Shown: positions 7,019 to 15,261 of the stretch, piece after piece
Numbering within the stretch: the stretch's first letter is position 1
Layout of the letters: each line of letters opens with the position of its first letter
Assembly (NCBI GenBank): GCA_045639845.1
Contig: JAZUDW010000096.1
Span: forward strand, 1 to 25,757
Length of the DNA stretch: 25,757 bases
Direction of reading: 5' to 3'
Source of the DNA: Colimorpha sp045639845
Lineage (GTDB): Bacteria; Bacteroidota; Bacteroidia; Bacteroidales; P3
Made by a program: the position numbers and the translations under genes
Notes under the pieces: generated by a model
The model's database searches: none
What the model saw: only the letters and a program-made list of their open reading frames with translations
What the model was told of the DNA's origin: nothing

Positions 7019-9238
7019 TTAATTCCTACACGCTCTCGTCACACGTTCAGCCATGAAGCGAATAAGTTCAGTGTCGTCGATAGGCTTCACCTTGCTCAGT
7101 CTAGGGGCAATCTCGACGAAGGTGTTTTCAAAAGCGATCTGGTCGAAAGGCACACCGTCTATCTTCTGTAACCATGTGCCTTTCATTCTAGGAAGGTAGT
7201 AGTCGCGTATCAAGCCCGACCAAAGACGACAGCTATAGTCGTTCACAGGCTCATCGGCTGAATGATGGCCGTACCACACGCTCACAATACGACGCGCATT
7301 AACCGCATTGCGGTGTCGCTCCTTCTGAGATGCGGCCCGCTTTATCGACTGTTCTTCCCAACGGGATAGTCTATGGGTAGGATGATGGTCCAATATAGCA
7401 TCTATATCCATCAGCATCGACTCTGCACTGTCAAGCAGACGATGAGCCTCACCCCTATCGTTCCTCGCTACAGCAGCTGCTATCTGAGTGTTGATATCCT
7501 CCACCTTGGCCGAGAGATACATAGCCGTGATCTCTATCAAGTCGGCTTTCAGCAGCTGCACTGCTGATGCATCCATCAGCGATGCCGACGTGGCCAATTC
7601 ATCGTAGCGTCCCATAAGCCGTTCTACCTGACGGCAGAAAAGAGAGTCGGCAGCCACAGATCCGCGCCCAACAATGTTGTTGCGCACCTGCCAACCAAAC
7701 TGCGGATGATCGCAGAATGACGAATATACAGAGAACAGCAACCCTTGGTAGAACTCTACCATCGGAGGCACCGGGCCATAACGGCAACCTACGTAGTCCT
7801 CTATCCATCTATCTATATCCACCGACTCCGTAGTTTCTACGAAGGCTACGTCACATAGTAACTCGTAGATCATCTCATTGTTTTCCAAACCCTCGGGAGC
7901 CATACCAAAACCCGTGAGACTTCCCCTGTTGGGAGAGAGCTGTGCGGCAAGACGACCGTTGGCGTAATGATCCATCACTCCAGTAAAGGCCGTCTTGCCA
8001 CCCATGTTGGGGATCACAGACCACACCCACGGATGGCCATTGAAGCCATGATAGAAATCCCAATCAAAACTATTGTGCCAAAAACAGCAGTTGTAGTCGG
8101 TTGCCATATCTAGTAGATAGAATTGGTCGCGAGGCACATTGCTCGTCAGTGCTTCAAAGATGCCATTGCCCCACTGCCCACGCTGATAGCCCAACGTCCA
8201 CCCCTGCATCACCCATACCGCCTCGGGGTTCGCCTCGTGAATGCTCCTATAAACAGCACTTCCGTAGCGTGCCATGAGAGCCGTATCGGCCGGTATAGTC
8301 ATCTCGTTGAACGAGTCGCTCAAATAGTACGTACCCTTTCCGAAATAGGACTCCCACTTACGAACAAAACGGGCTCCTATCTCCACAAAGAGCGGTGAAT
8401 CGGGACGCACACGGTAGTTGCGATACTGAGCAGGCATCCAGTCCCAGCCCGTGGTGTCGAGCGCCACCTCGTAGTGGTCGGCCAGCGCCCGTGGCACAAA
8501 GCCACCAAAAGCCGGGCATATAGGTTTCATACCCAACGCCCTCATGCGGAGCATCACATGACGTGCCAGCCGCATCTGACCACGATGCCAGTGCCGACCC
8601 AACGGTCCGTCGAAGCTGTTGCCACTCAGGTTGCCCATACGCATCCACGGAAGATGCGCGGGGCCAACTTCCCAGTCGTCGATCTCTGCATCTGAGAGCC
8701 CCATATCCTTAAACACCTCACGATACACAGCCTCCTGTGCCAGCATCATCAACGGCATATCTATACCATGGAGCGCCATCCAATCTATCTCTCTATCCCA
8801 ACGCTCCTCATCCCAGTAAGGCATCGTATATCCATAAGTCACCACATTGAAGTACTGATGATCACGATAGGGCGACACCATAGTATACACTCCCAAGCCA
8901 AGGCTGTCGGGTCTGGCAAACCTACAGCCGCTCCAGCTACATATACCCGCCCGATGACGCTTGGCCCAATGGTAGAAAGCATAACACGCTGCCGTAGGGC
9001 TGCTGGCCGACACAACCACCGAATCGTCACTCACTCTGCACTCCGCACGATCACATCCGGTGGAATCTTTATCCAGAGTGAGCACTACCCTTACGGGCAC
9101 CGTGCCGCCAGTCCATCGGTCTATTACCTCCCTGGCAGCCCTAACACCGCCCTGCGCCACCGCTGCCAACCCCGTCATAGCAACCGCAGCAACCAACAAA
9201 GCATATTTTACCCAACACATCATCATCGAGGATTTCAT
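7019..9238 (-). CDS. Alpha-N-acetylglucosaminidase, GH89 family
   Basis: A 739-residue exported glycosidase of family GH89 (NAGLU type), which removes terminal alpha-linked GlcNAc, for example from mucin-type glycans or heparan fragments. The start at 9238 gives signal peptide MKSSMMMCWVKYALLVAAVA; an upstream in-frame ATG at 9295 would add 19 residues before it. Order: an N-terminal small domain (to about residue 110), a TIM-barrel region opening with YFNVVTYGYTMPYWDEERW, and a helical C-terminal domain. The two catalytic Glu expected from human NAGLU and CpGH89 are visible as SDSFNEMTIP (about Glu312) and GFGMAPEGLENN (about Glu449), close in position to human Glu316 and Glu446. No SusC/SusD or other glycosidase genes adjoin it, so it is not in an obvious polysaccharide utilisation locus. 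It is probably periplasmic. Confidence 0.95.
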   Translation of the reverse strand: MKSSMMMCWVKYALLVAAVAMTGLAAVAQGGVRAAREVIDRWTGGTVPVRVVLTLDKDSTGCDRAECRVSDDSVVVSASSPTAACYAFYHWAKRHRAGICSWSGCRFARPDSLGLGVYTMVSPYRDHQYFNVVTYGYTMPYWDEERWDREIDWMALHGIDMPLMMLAQEAVYREVFKDMGLSDAEIDDWEVGPAHLPWMRMGNLSGNSFDGPLGRHWHRGQMRLARHVMLRMRALGMKPICPAFGGFVPRALADHYEVALDTTGWDWMPAQYRNYRVRPDSPLFVEIGARFVRKWESYFGKGTYYLSDSFNEMTIPADTALMARYGSAVYRSIHEANPEAVWVMQGWTLGYQRGQWGNGIFEALTSNVPRDQFYLLDMATDYNCCFWHNSFDWDFYHGFNGHPWVWSVIPNMGGKTAFTGVMDHYANGRLAAQLSPNRGSLTGFGMAPEGLENNEMIYELLCDVAFVETTESVDIDRWIEDYVGCRYGPVPPMVEFYQGLLFSVYSSFCDHPQFGWQVRNNIVGRGSVAADSLFCRQVERLMGRYDELATSASLMDASAVQLLKADLIEITAMYLSAKVEDINTQIAAAVARNDRGEAHRLLDSAESMLMDIDAILDHHPTHRLSRWEEQSIKRAASQKERHRNAVNARRIVSVWYGHHSADEPVNDYSCRLWSGLIRDYYLPRMKGTWLQKIDGVPFDQIAFENTFVEIAPRLSKVKPIDDTELIRFMAERVTRACRN

Positions 9239-9644
9239 AAGACTATATTCTACGACTTTACACCAGATGTATTTTCTTTTAACAATTTCGAACATCGATC
9301 GTCTTGGTTTCTAATGTAATTATTACAATTATAAATTGAAAGGTCCGCCGTCCTGTACCGCCTACCTATATATCCATCAATCACATACAACATACCATAA
9401 GCAGACGTCCCTCCTTAAGAACCACACTGCAAAAATACAAAATAAATCATTTCAAACAACTAGCAACTCACAAACCATCCCTGATCATGGATCGCGACCA
9501 TAGTCCGATTTTCTCAGCAGAACTCACTGATTTCGCACCTCCCCAATATATTCGACCTAATAATTTCTTTGAAGAACAATAATGCGGGCTTTTTGTCGTT
9601 AATGATTATTCATACATATTATAGTAAATATAATTAAATTATCA
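9239..9644. other. 406-bp divergent intergenic region, GH89 / mutS2
   Basis: This AT-rich gap separates the divergent GH89 and mutS2 genes. It contains a good minus-strand promoter (9430-9459) and one TGATCA (9482-9487). I see no exact TAnnTTTG upstream of mutS2 on the plus strand; the last 60 nt before its ATG are extremely AT-rich. No small ORF, RNA gene or strong hairpin is evident. Confidence 0.6.
9430..9459 (-). promoter_or_regulatory. Predicted promoter for the GH89 gene
   Basis: On the minus strand TTG (9459-9457) is followed after 19 nt by TATTTTTG (9437-9430), an exact match to the Bacteroidetes -7 TAnnTTTG with correct spacing. The start point would be near 9423, giving an untranslated leader of about 185 nt before the ATG at 9238, which is long and could hold regulation. 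Confidence 0.65.
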
Positions 9645-12098
9645 ATGAGTACGACGTTGGAAGAGCGACTGGGTTTTAACAAAATATGCGCGTTAGTGGC
9701 AGCAGAATGCACAAATCCCATGGCTGCCCGTATGGCAGGTGAGATGCGATTCTCGGCCGACTACGACAGGGTAATGCGGGAACTGTGGCAAACAGAGGAA
9801 TTTAGACAAATACTGATACTTGAAAATAGCTTCCCCCAGCAAGACTTCTACGACCTTACTGAGGAACTGAACCGTCTGCGCGTAGGCAACACGGTGATAG
9901 AACTTGCGGCACTAGCCGACCTTCGTGCCTCGCTGCGCACCATTACAGAATGTCTGCGTTTTCTGCTACGTAACGACAAAGATCGCTACCCTCATCTGCG
10001 CCTCATGGCCGAAAAGGTTGAACTGGACCCGTCACTAAGCCGCAGTCTGAATAAAATACTGGACGACAAAGGCGAAATAATGGACAACGCTTCGCCTATG
10101 CTGGCTGAGATACGCCATTTGATACGCAAGAAACAAGCCGACGTGGATACGAAGATAAGCCGTACATTGGCTCATGCCAAACACGAAGGTTGGGCTCCTG
10201 AAAACGCCGAGGTGACTATTCGTAACGGCCGATTGGTGATACCAATGTTGGACACGCACCGCAGAAAGATCAAGGGTTTTATCCACGACGAGTCGGCCAC
10301 CAGACAGACGGCCTACTTGGAACCATCGGAGGTAGTAGAGTTGAACAACGACCTGAGAGAACTGGAGTTCGCCGAACGCCACGAGATTCAAAAGATACTT
10401 GCAGCTTTCTGTGACACGCTGCGTCCACAGATCAACGAGTTGGTGAACGCCTACTGGTTTCTTGCTCGCATAGACTTTATCAGGGCCAAAGCCCGCTTTG
10501 CACTCTCGATAGGTGCCGGTATGCCTACGGTACACAACGAGACACAGATCAACTGGCACGACGCCCGTCATCCACTGCTCATACTCAACTTCCAGAAAAA
10601 CAAGGGCAAAGAAGATGTGGTGCCTTTCGATCTGGAGCTAGACTCTCAACAATATATACTGATTATCTCTGGTCCAAACGCCGGCGGCAAGTCGGTATGC
10701 CTAAAAGCTGTGGGGCTGATACAATACATGCTACAGTCGGGCTTGCTGGTGCCGATAAAGGAGACGTCGGAATGCGGTATCTTCGACAATCTGTTCATCG
10801 ACATAGGCGACCAGCAGTCGATAGAAAACGACCTAAGTACCTATACGTCGCACTTGCAAAACATGAAGGAGCTATTGGGCATGGCTACAGCCCAAACATT
10901 GTTTCTGCTCGACGAGTTGGGCGGCGGTACGGAGCCTCGTTCGGGCTGTGCCATTGCCGAAGCACTGCTAGAGGAGCTCTACACCCGTGGTGCCTTCGGT
11001 GTGGTAACGACACACTTCGCCGACCTAAAGCTACTGGCCGACACCTACCCTTGTATCGTGAACGGAGCCATGCTCTTCGACACTCACGCCATGAAGCCAC
11101 TCTACAAGCTTTCCGTAGGACACCCAGGCAGCTCGTTTGCTTTCGAGATAGCACGCAACGTGGGCTTTCCTTCGGAGGTATTGGCTTCGGCAGAGGGGAA
11201 AGTGGGCAAAGAGATGCTGAATTTCGAACATCAGCTGCAGCAGATAGAGCTCGACAAACGCGATATTGAACGACGCCAGCAAGAGCTGGAGGTGAGCGAC
11301 AACTTCCTAAACGAAGTAATAGAGAAATACCAACAGCTGAACACACAAATCGAACAAAAGAGACACGAGATACTCTCGCAAGCACGCAGCCAGGCCAAAC
11401 AAATACTGACTGATGCAAACCGCACCGTAGAACAGACCATATCGGACATCAAGACGGCTCAGGCCGAGAAGACTAAGACTGCCGAGGCTAGAGCCAACCT
11501 ATACCAGCAGATAGTGAAGGTGGATCAGGAGCAGCAGAGCCACGACGAGAAGATGGAGGAGGTGAAAAAAGCCAATGCTGCCACCATTGCTCCAGCTATG
11601 GCATCACATGACGATACGGCCGACGGTCCTGTGGTGGTGGGCGACATTGTGCGCATAGACGACAATGACTCGTATGGTGAGGTGGTGGAGATCAAAGGCA
11701 AGAAGGCGGTGGTGGAAAGCAACAGTCTGAGGATGACCATTGCGCTGAACCGACTGACGAAGACAAAGAAGAAACGCATACCTATAGACAAGAAAGCACA
11801 ACAATCGAACCGTTTCCAGTCGATATACGATGACATCAACGAGAAAAGAAAATACTTCAGCCCTAAGCTGGACCTGCGCGGCCACCGTGCAGAAGAGGCT
11901 ATCGACGAACTGAACCATTTTCTGGACCAGGCTCAACTGTTGGGCGAGAAAGAGCTCCGTATCCTCCACGGCAAGGGCTACGGCATCCTGAAGACCATCA
12001 TCCGCCAACAGCTACAGATGAACCACGATGTAGAATCGTACCACTCAGAACGACTGGAACTGGGCGGTGACGGTATCACAGTAGTGAAGATGAGATAG
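9645..12098 (+). CDS. mutS2: MutS2 family protein (DNA/ribosome-associated ATPase with Smr nuclease domain)
   Basis: An 817-residue MutS2. The core and lever region (about 1-330) is followed by the ATPase with Walker A GPNAGGKS (343-350) and Walker B TLFLLDELGGGTEP (about 418-431), then a charged coiled coil (about 515-630) and a C-terminal Smr domain. The Smr domain has the LDLRG motif (742-746) and HGKGYGIL (775-782), features of active Smr endonucleases. Length is slightly above the roughly 780-790 residues of Firmicutes MutS2. MutS2 proteins do not act in mismatch repair; they have been linked to suppression of homologous recombination and, in Bacillus, to rescue of collided ribosomes. 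mutL follows after 39 nt on the same strand, so the two are probably co-transcribed. Confidence 0.95.
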   Translation: MSTTLEERLGFNKICALVAAECTNPMAARMAGEMRFSADYDRVMRELWQTEEFRQILILENSFPQQDFYDLTEELNRLRVGNTVIELAALADLRASLRTITECLRFLLRNDKDRYPHLRLMAEKVELDPSLSRSLNKILDDKGEIMDNASPMLAEIRHLIRKKQADVDTKISRTLAHAKHEGWAPENAEVTIRNGRLVIPMLDTHRRKIKGFIHDESATRQTAYLEPSEVVELNNDLRELEFAERHEIQKILAAFCDTLRPQINELVNAYWFLARIDFIRAKARFALSIGAGMPTVHNETQINWHDARHPLLILNFQKNKGKEDVVPFDLELDSQQYILIISGPNAGGKSVCLKAVGLIQYMLQSGLLVPIKETSECGIFDNLFIDIGDQQSIENDLSTYTSHLQNMKELLGMATAQTLFLLDELGGGTEPRSGCAIAEALLEELYTRGAFGVVTTHFADLKLLADTYPCIVNGAMLFDTHAMKPLYKLSVGHPGSSFAFEIARNVGFPSEVLASAEGKVGKEMLNFEHQLQQIELDKRDIERRQQELEVSDNFLNEVIEKYQQLNTQIEQKRHEILSQARSQAKQILTDANRTVEQTISDIKTAQAEKTKTAEARANLYQQIVKVDQEQQSHDEKMEEVKKANAATIAPAMASHDDTADGPVVVGDIVRIDDNDSYGEVVEIKGKKAVVESNSLRMTIALNRLTKTKKKRIPIDKKAQQSNRFQSIYDDINEKRKYFSPKLDLRGHRAEEAIDELNHFLDQAQLLGEKELRILHGKGYGILKTIIRQQLQMNHDVESYHSERLELGGDGITVVKMR

Positions 12099-12137
12099 TT
12101 TTCCGACCACCCATCACCCATCAAAAAAAAACAATAG

Positions 12138-14054
12138 ATGCAAGATATTATCAACATACTCCCCGATAGTGTAGCCAACCAGATAGCTGCTGGCGAAGTG
12201 GTAGATCGCCCCGCCTCGTGCGTGAAAGAGCTATTGGAGAACGCCATCGATGCTGGCGCCACTCGCGTTGAACTGATAGTGAAAGATGCCGGAAGAACGC
12301 TGATTCAGGTGATCGACAACGGCAAAGGCATGTCTGCCAGCGACGCCCGTCTCTGTTTCGAACGTCACGCCACATCCAAGATCCATCAAGCCGACGATCT
12401 CTTTGCCATCAGCACTATGGGATTCCGTGGTGAGGCTCTCGCTTCGATTGCCGCTGTGGCTCAAGTGGAACTCAAAACCCGTCAGCATGACCAAGAGATA
12501 GGAACACGGGTAGCGATAGAGGGCAGCGACGTAAAGGAACAGGAGCCATGCTCAACCCCTGTGGGTACATCGATAGCGGTGAAAAACCTCTTCTTTAACA
12601 TACCCGCCCGGCGCAACTTCTTGAAAAAAGACTCCATCGAGCTGAGCCATATCGACGAAATATTCCGTCGTGTGGCACTGGTGAACAACCAGGTAGCTTT
12701 CACCTTCCACAGCAATGGAAAGATGCTCTACGACCTTCGTTCGGGCAACAAGGCACAACGTATTGCCGCAATATGCAACATGGACGGCACCTCGCGCCTC
12801 TTCCCCGTAGGCGAGTCCACCGATCTGGTGAGCGTAGAAGGCTATGTTGGTAAACCCGAATATGCACGCAAAACCCGTGGTGAACAGTATCTGTTTGTGA
12901 ACAACCGTTTCATTAAACACCAAAAACTGAGCTATGCTGTGGAGACGACATACAAGGAGATGATACCGGAGCACAGCTACCCTAGCTACTTCCTATATAT
13001 CACGGTGGATCCCTCTCGGCTAGACGTGAACATCCATCCTACCAAGACCGAGGTGCGCTTCGTAGATGAGCATGCGGTGACAGCCATATTACGTGCAGCT
13101 ACCAAGAAGGCTCTAGGTCAGTTCCGCTTAGCTACAGAGATAGACTTCAACCCTAGTACAGAGATAGACTTCAACCCAGCACCGCAAGGCTACATACCCC
13201 AACAGCCCAAGGTAAGCTACAACGAGAACTTCAACCCCTTTGAGTCGAGTTCGGAGAAAAAGAGCGATGCTGGCACACACAGCAGCCATCTAGACACGGG
13301 TGTGCCACGCAACACAGCCCTCAGGAGCGCAGCCTGGCAGAACGAGGAGCGGTGGAACACTGCTTCGAAGAACCCCTGGGAATCTTTCTTCGACAATAGC
13401 GGCAGCAACGACGAGTTGACTATCAGCACCCCATCTACATCCTTGCAAACAACGATAGACAGCGAGGAGGCCAACATAGACGTTACGCCCAACATACCGA
13501 TATTGTTTAACAACAAATTTATCATCACCACCCTGAAGTCAGGACTGCTGGTGCTACACAAACAGCGGGCCACCGAACGAATCCTATTTGAACGATTGAT
13601 GCGTCGCAGCAATAGCGAGCAGACATATGCGGGTGCACAACAACTGCTGTTTCCTGTCACCTGCACCTTCACCCCTACCGACGCTCAACTGATCAACGAG
13701 ACCATCGACGACATTCGCCACCTAGGCTTCGTGATAGACCCTATGGGTAAGACCAACTTCGTGGTCAGCGCCACTCCTCCCGACGTAAGAGAGAGCGAGA
13801 TACAGAGTATCTTGGATATGACGGTAGCCGAGATGAAGGGACACCCCGTGGAACGTTTTGCAGAACGACAACGGTCGGTATGTATCTCCATAGCCCACCA
13901 ACTGTCTATCCACCAAACCACTCCTCCCACCGTGGATGAGATGCAGGCGATGATAGGCGAACTCTTCGCCTGTCAAGTTCCCAGCCTTACCCCCCTTGGC
14001 AAGAAGACCATGGTGATAACCAACGAAGATGAAATAAATGAGAAATTTGATTAA
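12138..14054 (+). CDS. mutL: DNA mismatch repair protein MutL, unusual endonuclease motif
   Basis: A 638-residue MutL. The N-terminal GHKL ATPase is intact: KELLENAIDAGA (30-41), DNGKGM (60-65), GFRGEAL (95-101) and the S5-fold region to about residue 330. A low-complexity linker (about 335-450) contains an 8-residue duplication, TEIDFNPS/TEIDFNPA, matching a 24-bp period at 13133-13177. The C-terminal dimerisation domain (about 450-638) normally carries DQHAxxE; here the position reads VLHKQRATERILFE (His474, Lys475, Gln476, Glu480), so the expected Asp and His are missing. The later metal site, CPHGRP-like in other MutLs, reads TPLGKKT (618-624). Incision activity may therefore be lost or altered. 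It follows mutS2 by 39 nt. Confidence 0.95.
   Translation: MQDIINILPDSVANQIAAGEVVDRPASCVKELLENAIDAGATRVELIVKDAGRTLIQVIDNGKGMSASDARLCFERHATSKIHQADDLFAISTMGFRGEALASIAAVAQVELKTRQHDQEIGTRVAIEGSDVKEQEPCSTPVGTSIAVKNLFFNIPARRNFLKKDSIELSHIDEIFRRVALVNNQVAFTFHSNGKMLYDLRSGNKAQRIAAICNMDGTSRLFPVGESTDLVSVEGYVGKPEYARKTRGEQYLFVNNRFIKHQKLSYAVETTYKEMIPEHSYPSYFLYITVDPSRLDVNIHPTKTEVRFVDEHAVTAILRAATKKALGQFRLATEIDFNPSTEIDFNPAPQGYIPQQPKVSYNENFNPFESSSEKKSDAGTHSSHLDTGVPRNTALRSAAWQNEERWNTASKNPWESFFDNSGSNDELTISTPSTSLQTTIDSEEANIDVTPNIPILFNNKFIITTLKSGLLVLHKQRATERILFERLMRRSNSEQTYAGAQQLLFPVTCTFTPTDAQLINETIDDIRHLGFVIDPMGKTNFVVSATPPDVRESEIQSILDMTVAEMKGHPVERFAERQRSVCISIAHQLSIHQTTPPTVDEMQAMIGELFACQVPSLTPLGKKTMVITNEDEINEKFD
13133..13177 (+). 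repeat. 24-bp in-frame tandem duplication inside mutL linker
   Basis: A 21-nt block beginning TACAGAGATAGACTTCAACC occurs at 13133-13153 and again at 13157-13177, a period of 24 bp. It adds eight residues to the linker between the ATPase and C-terminal domains and keeps the frame. Confidence 0.9.
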
Positions 14055-14192
14055 TTGGTAAAACGTAAATTACAAATAGGTGATTTGACAATACTGCCCA
14101 GTCATAATATATACATTATCAACGAAAAAACAACAAAAGACCTTTCTCTAGTATATATAATAACTAATAAACACTCTCGCAACAATTAACAA

Positions 14193-14210
14193 TAGTCGGA
14201 TATCCGACTA
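14193..14210. promoter_or_regulatory. 18-bp perfect palindrome upstream of the rhomboid gene
   Basis: TAGTCGGATATCCGACTA is its own reverse complement with no loop, 26 bp before the ATG at 14237. Such an unlooped palindrome fits a dimeric protein binding site better than a terminator. No similar copy was seen elsewhere in the window. Its role as an operator is inferred only. Confidence 0.45.
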
Positions 14211-14236
14211 CTGATAACTATAAAAATCATATTCCC

Positions 14237-15064
14237 ATGACTCAATATTCCCCGCAAGGACTGAAGATGCTGCCTACCGGCGTTAAAAATCTACTCATCA
14301 TCAATGTGCTGTGCTATCTGGCCAGCGCTGTATTGCAACGCACACAAGGTATCGACCTGGGCCAGTATCTGGCACTGCATTCTGTGTTTGGTGCAGACTA
14401 CCACCCTTGGCAATATTTCACGTTTATGTTTATGCATGGCAGCATAGACCACTTGGTGTTCAACATGTTTGCCTTATGGATGTTCGGCTACACGCTGGAA
14501 AACATCTGGGGTACTCGCCGCTTTGTGATATTCTATCTAGTATGTGGCGTGGGTGCTGGAATCATACACAGCATCATCACCGGTATCGATGTGATGATGA
14601 TGCAGCATGCAGTAAACAACTTTGCCCAAAATCCTACGCCCGACGCGCTGGAGTCTTTGCTACACAGCAAGTTCCGCAACATGCACAACGCATCGGTGGC
14701 TGCCAACTTTATCAGCGAATGGAGGATGAACCCCGTGAGCGCCTACGGGACGGCAGCAACAACAATGATGCAGGATCTAGTGAGTTCGATAGCCAACATA
14801 CCCACCGTGGGTGCCTCGGGCGCCGTGTTCGGCATACTATTGGCCTTTGGTCTGATGTTCCCCGACTCGCAGATATATCTGTATTTCCTGGTGCCTATCA
14901 AAGCCAAATGGTTTGTGCTGGGCTACGGTGTGATTGAGCTGTTGTTGGGTATATTCAACTCCACCGACCACATAGCACACTTTGCCCATCTGGGCGGTAT
15001 GCTCTTCGGATTGCTGATGATGCTGTGGTGGAAAAAACACGACAACTATCAGCGATGGGACTAA
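14237..15064 (+). CDS. Rhomboid family intramembrane serine protease
   Basis: A 275-residue polytopic membrane protein of the rhomboid family, which cleaves transmembrane segments of other proteins inside the membrane. Visible hallmarks: FMHGSIDHLVFNMFALWMFG (helix 2 with conserved His/Asn), WGTRRFVIFYLVCGVGAG (helix 3), catalytic Ser in VGASGAVFGILLAFG (GxSG, helix 4) and catalytic His in HIAHFAHLGGMLFG (helix 6). A long loop between helices 3 and 4 (about residues 118-190) is hydrophilic. No cytosolic or zinc-finger domain is attached. It has 182 nt upstream, including the palindrome at 14193, so it may have its own promoter. A bidirectional terminator follows. Confidence 0.93.
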   Translation: MTQYSPQGLKMLPTGVKNLLIINVLCYLASAVLQRTQGIDLGQYLALHSVFGADYHPWQYFTFMFMHGSIDHLVFNMFALWMFGYTLENIWGTRRFVIFYLVCGVGAGIIHSIITGIDVMMMQHAVNNFAQNPTPDALESLLHSKFRNMHNASVAANFISEWRMNPVSAYGTAATTMMQDLVSSIANIPTVGASGAVFGILLAFGLMFPDSQIYLYFLVPIKAKWFVLGYGVIELLLGIFNSTDHIAHFAHLGGMLFGLLMMLWWKKHDNYQRWD

Positions 15065-15128
15065 CCTCCCAAAAATCCAGAGGGCTTCCGACAGTGGATC
15101 GCCCCCTCCCCTTAGCAACAGAAGAAAA

Positions 15129-15157
15129 AAAAGCCGTGGTCCATCACCACGGCTTTT
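15129..15157. terminator. Bidirectional Rho-independent terminator
   Basis: AAAAGCCGTGGT (15129-15140) and ACCACGGCTTTT (15146-15157) form a perfect 12-bp stem with a 5-nt loop. Further A residues upstream give a long U-tract on the minus strand. It sits between the convergent rhomboid gene (ends 15064) and the protease gene (ends 15262) and can serve both. Confidence 0.9.
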
Positions 15158-15261
15158 CTATTCAAATAACTGTCATCCGGCATTGGGGTTACAGTGATCT
15201 ATGACTCAACGGATGTTTCTCGATGATAACACATCTTAATCTCATACCTCATACTGTTACA

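Noticed and set aside
14085..14110. TTGACA ... TAATAT upstream of the rhomboid gene as a sigma70 promoter
   Set aside because: The spacing is only 14 nt, and Bacteroidetes sigma factors use a TTTG/TAnnTTTG pattern. The match is expected by chance in AT-rich DNA.
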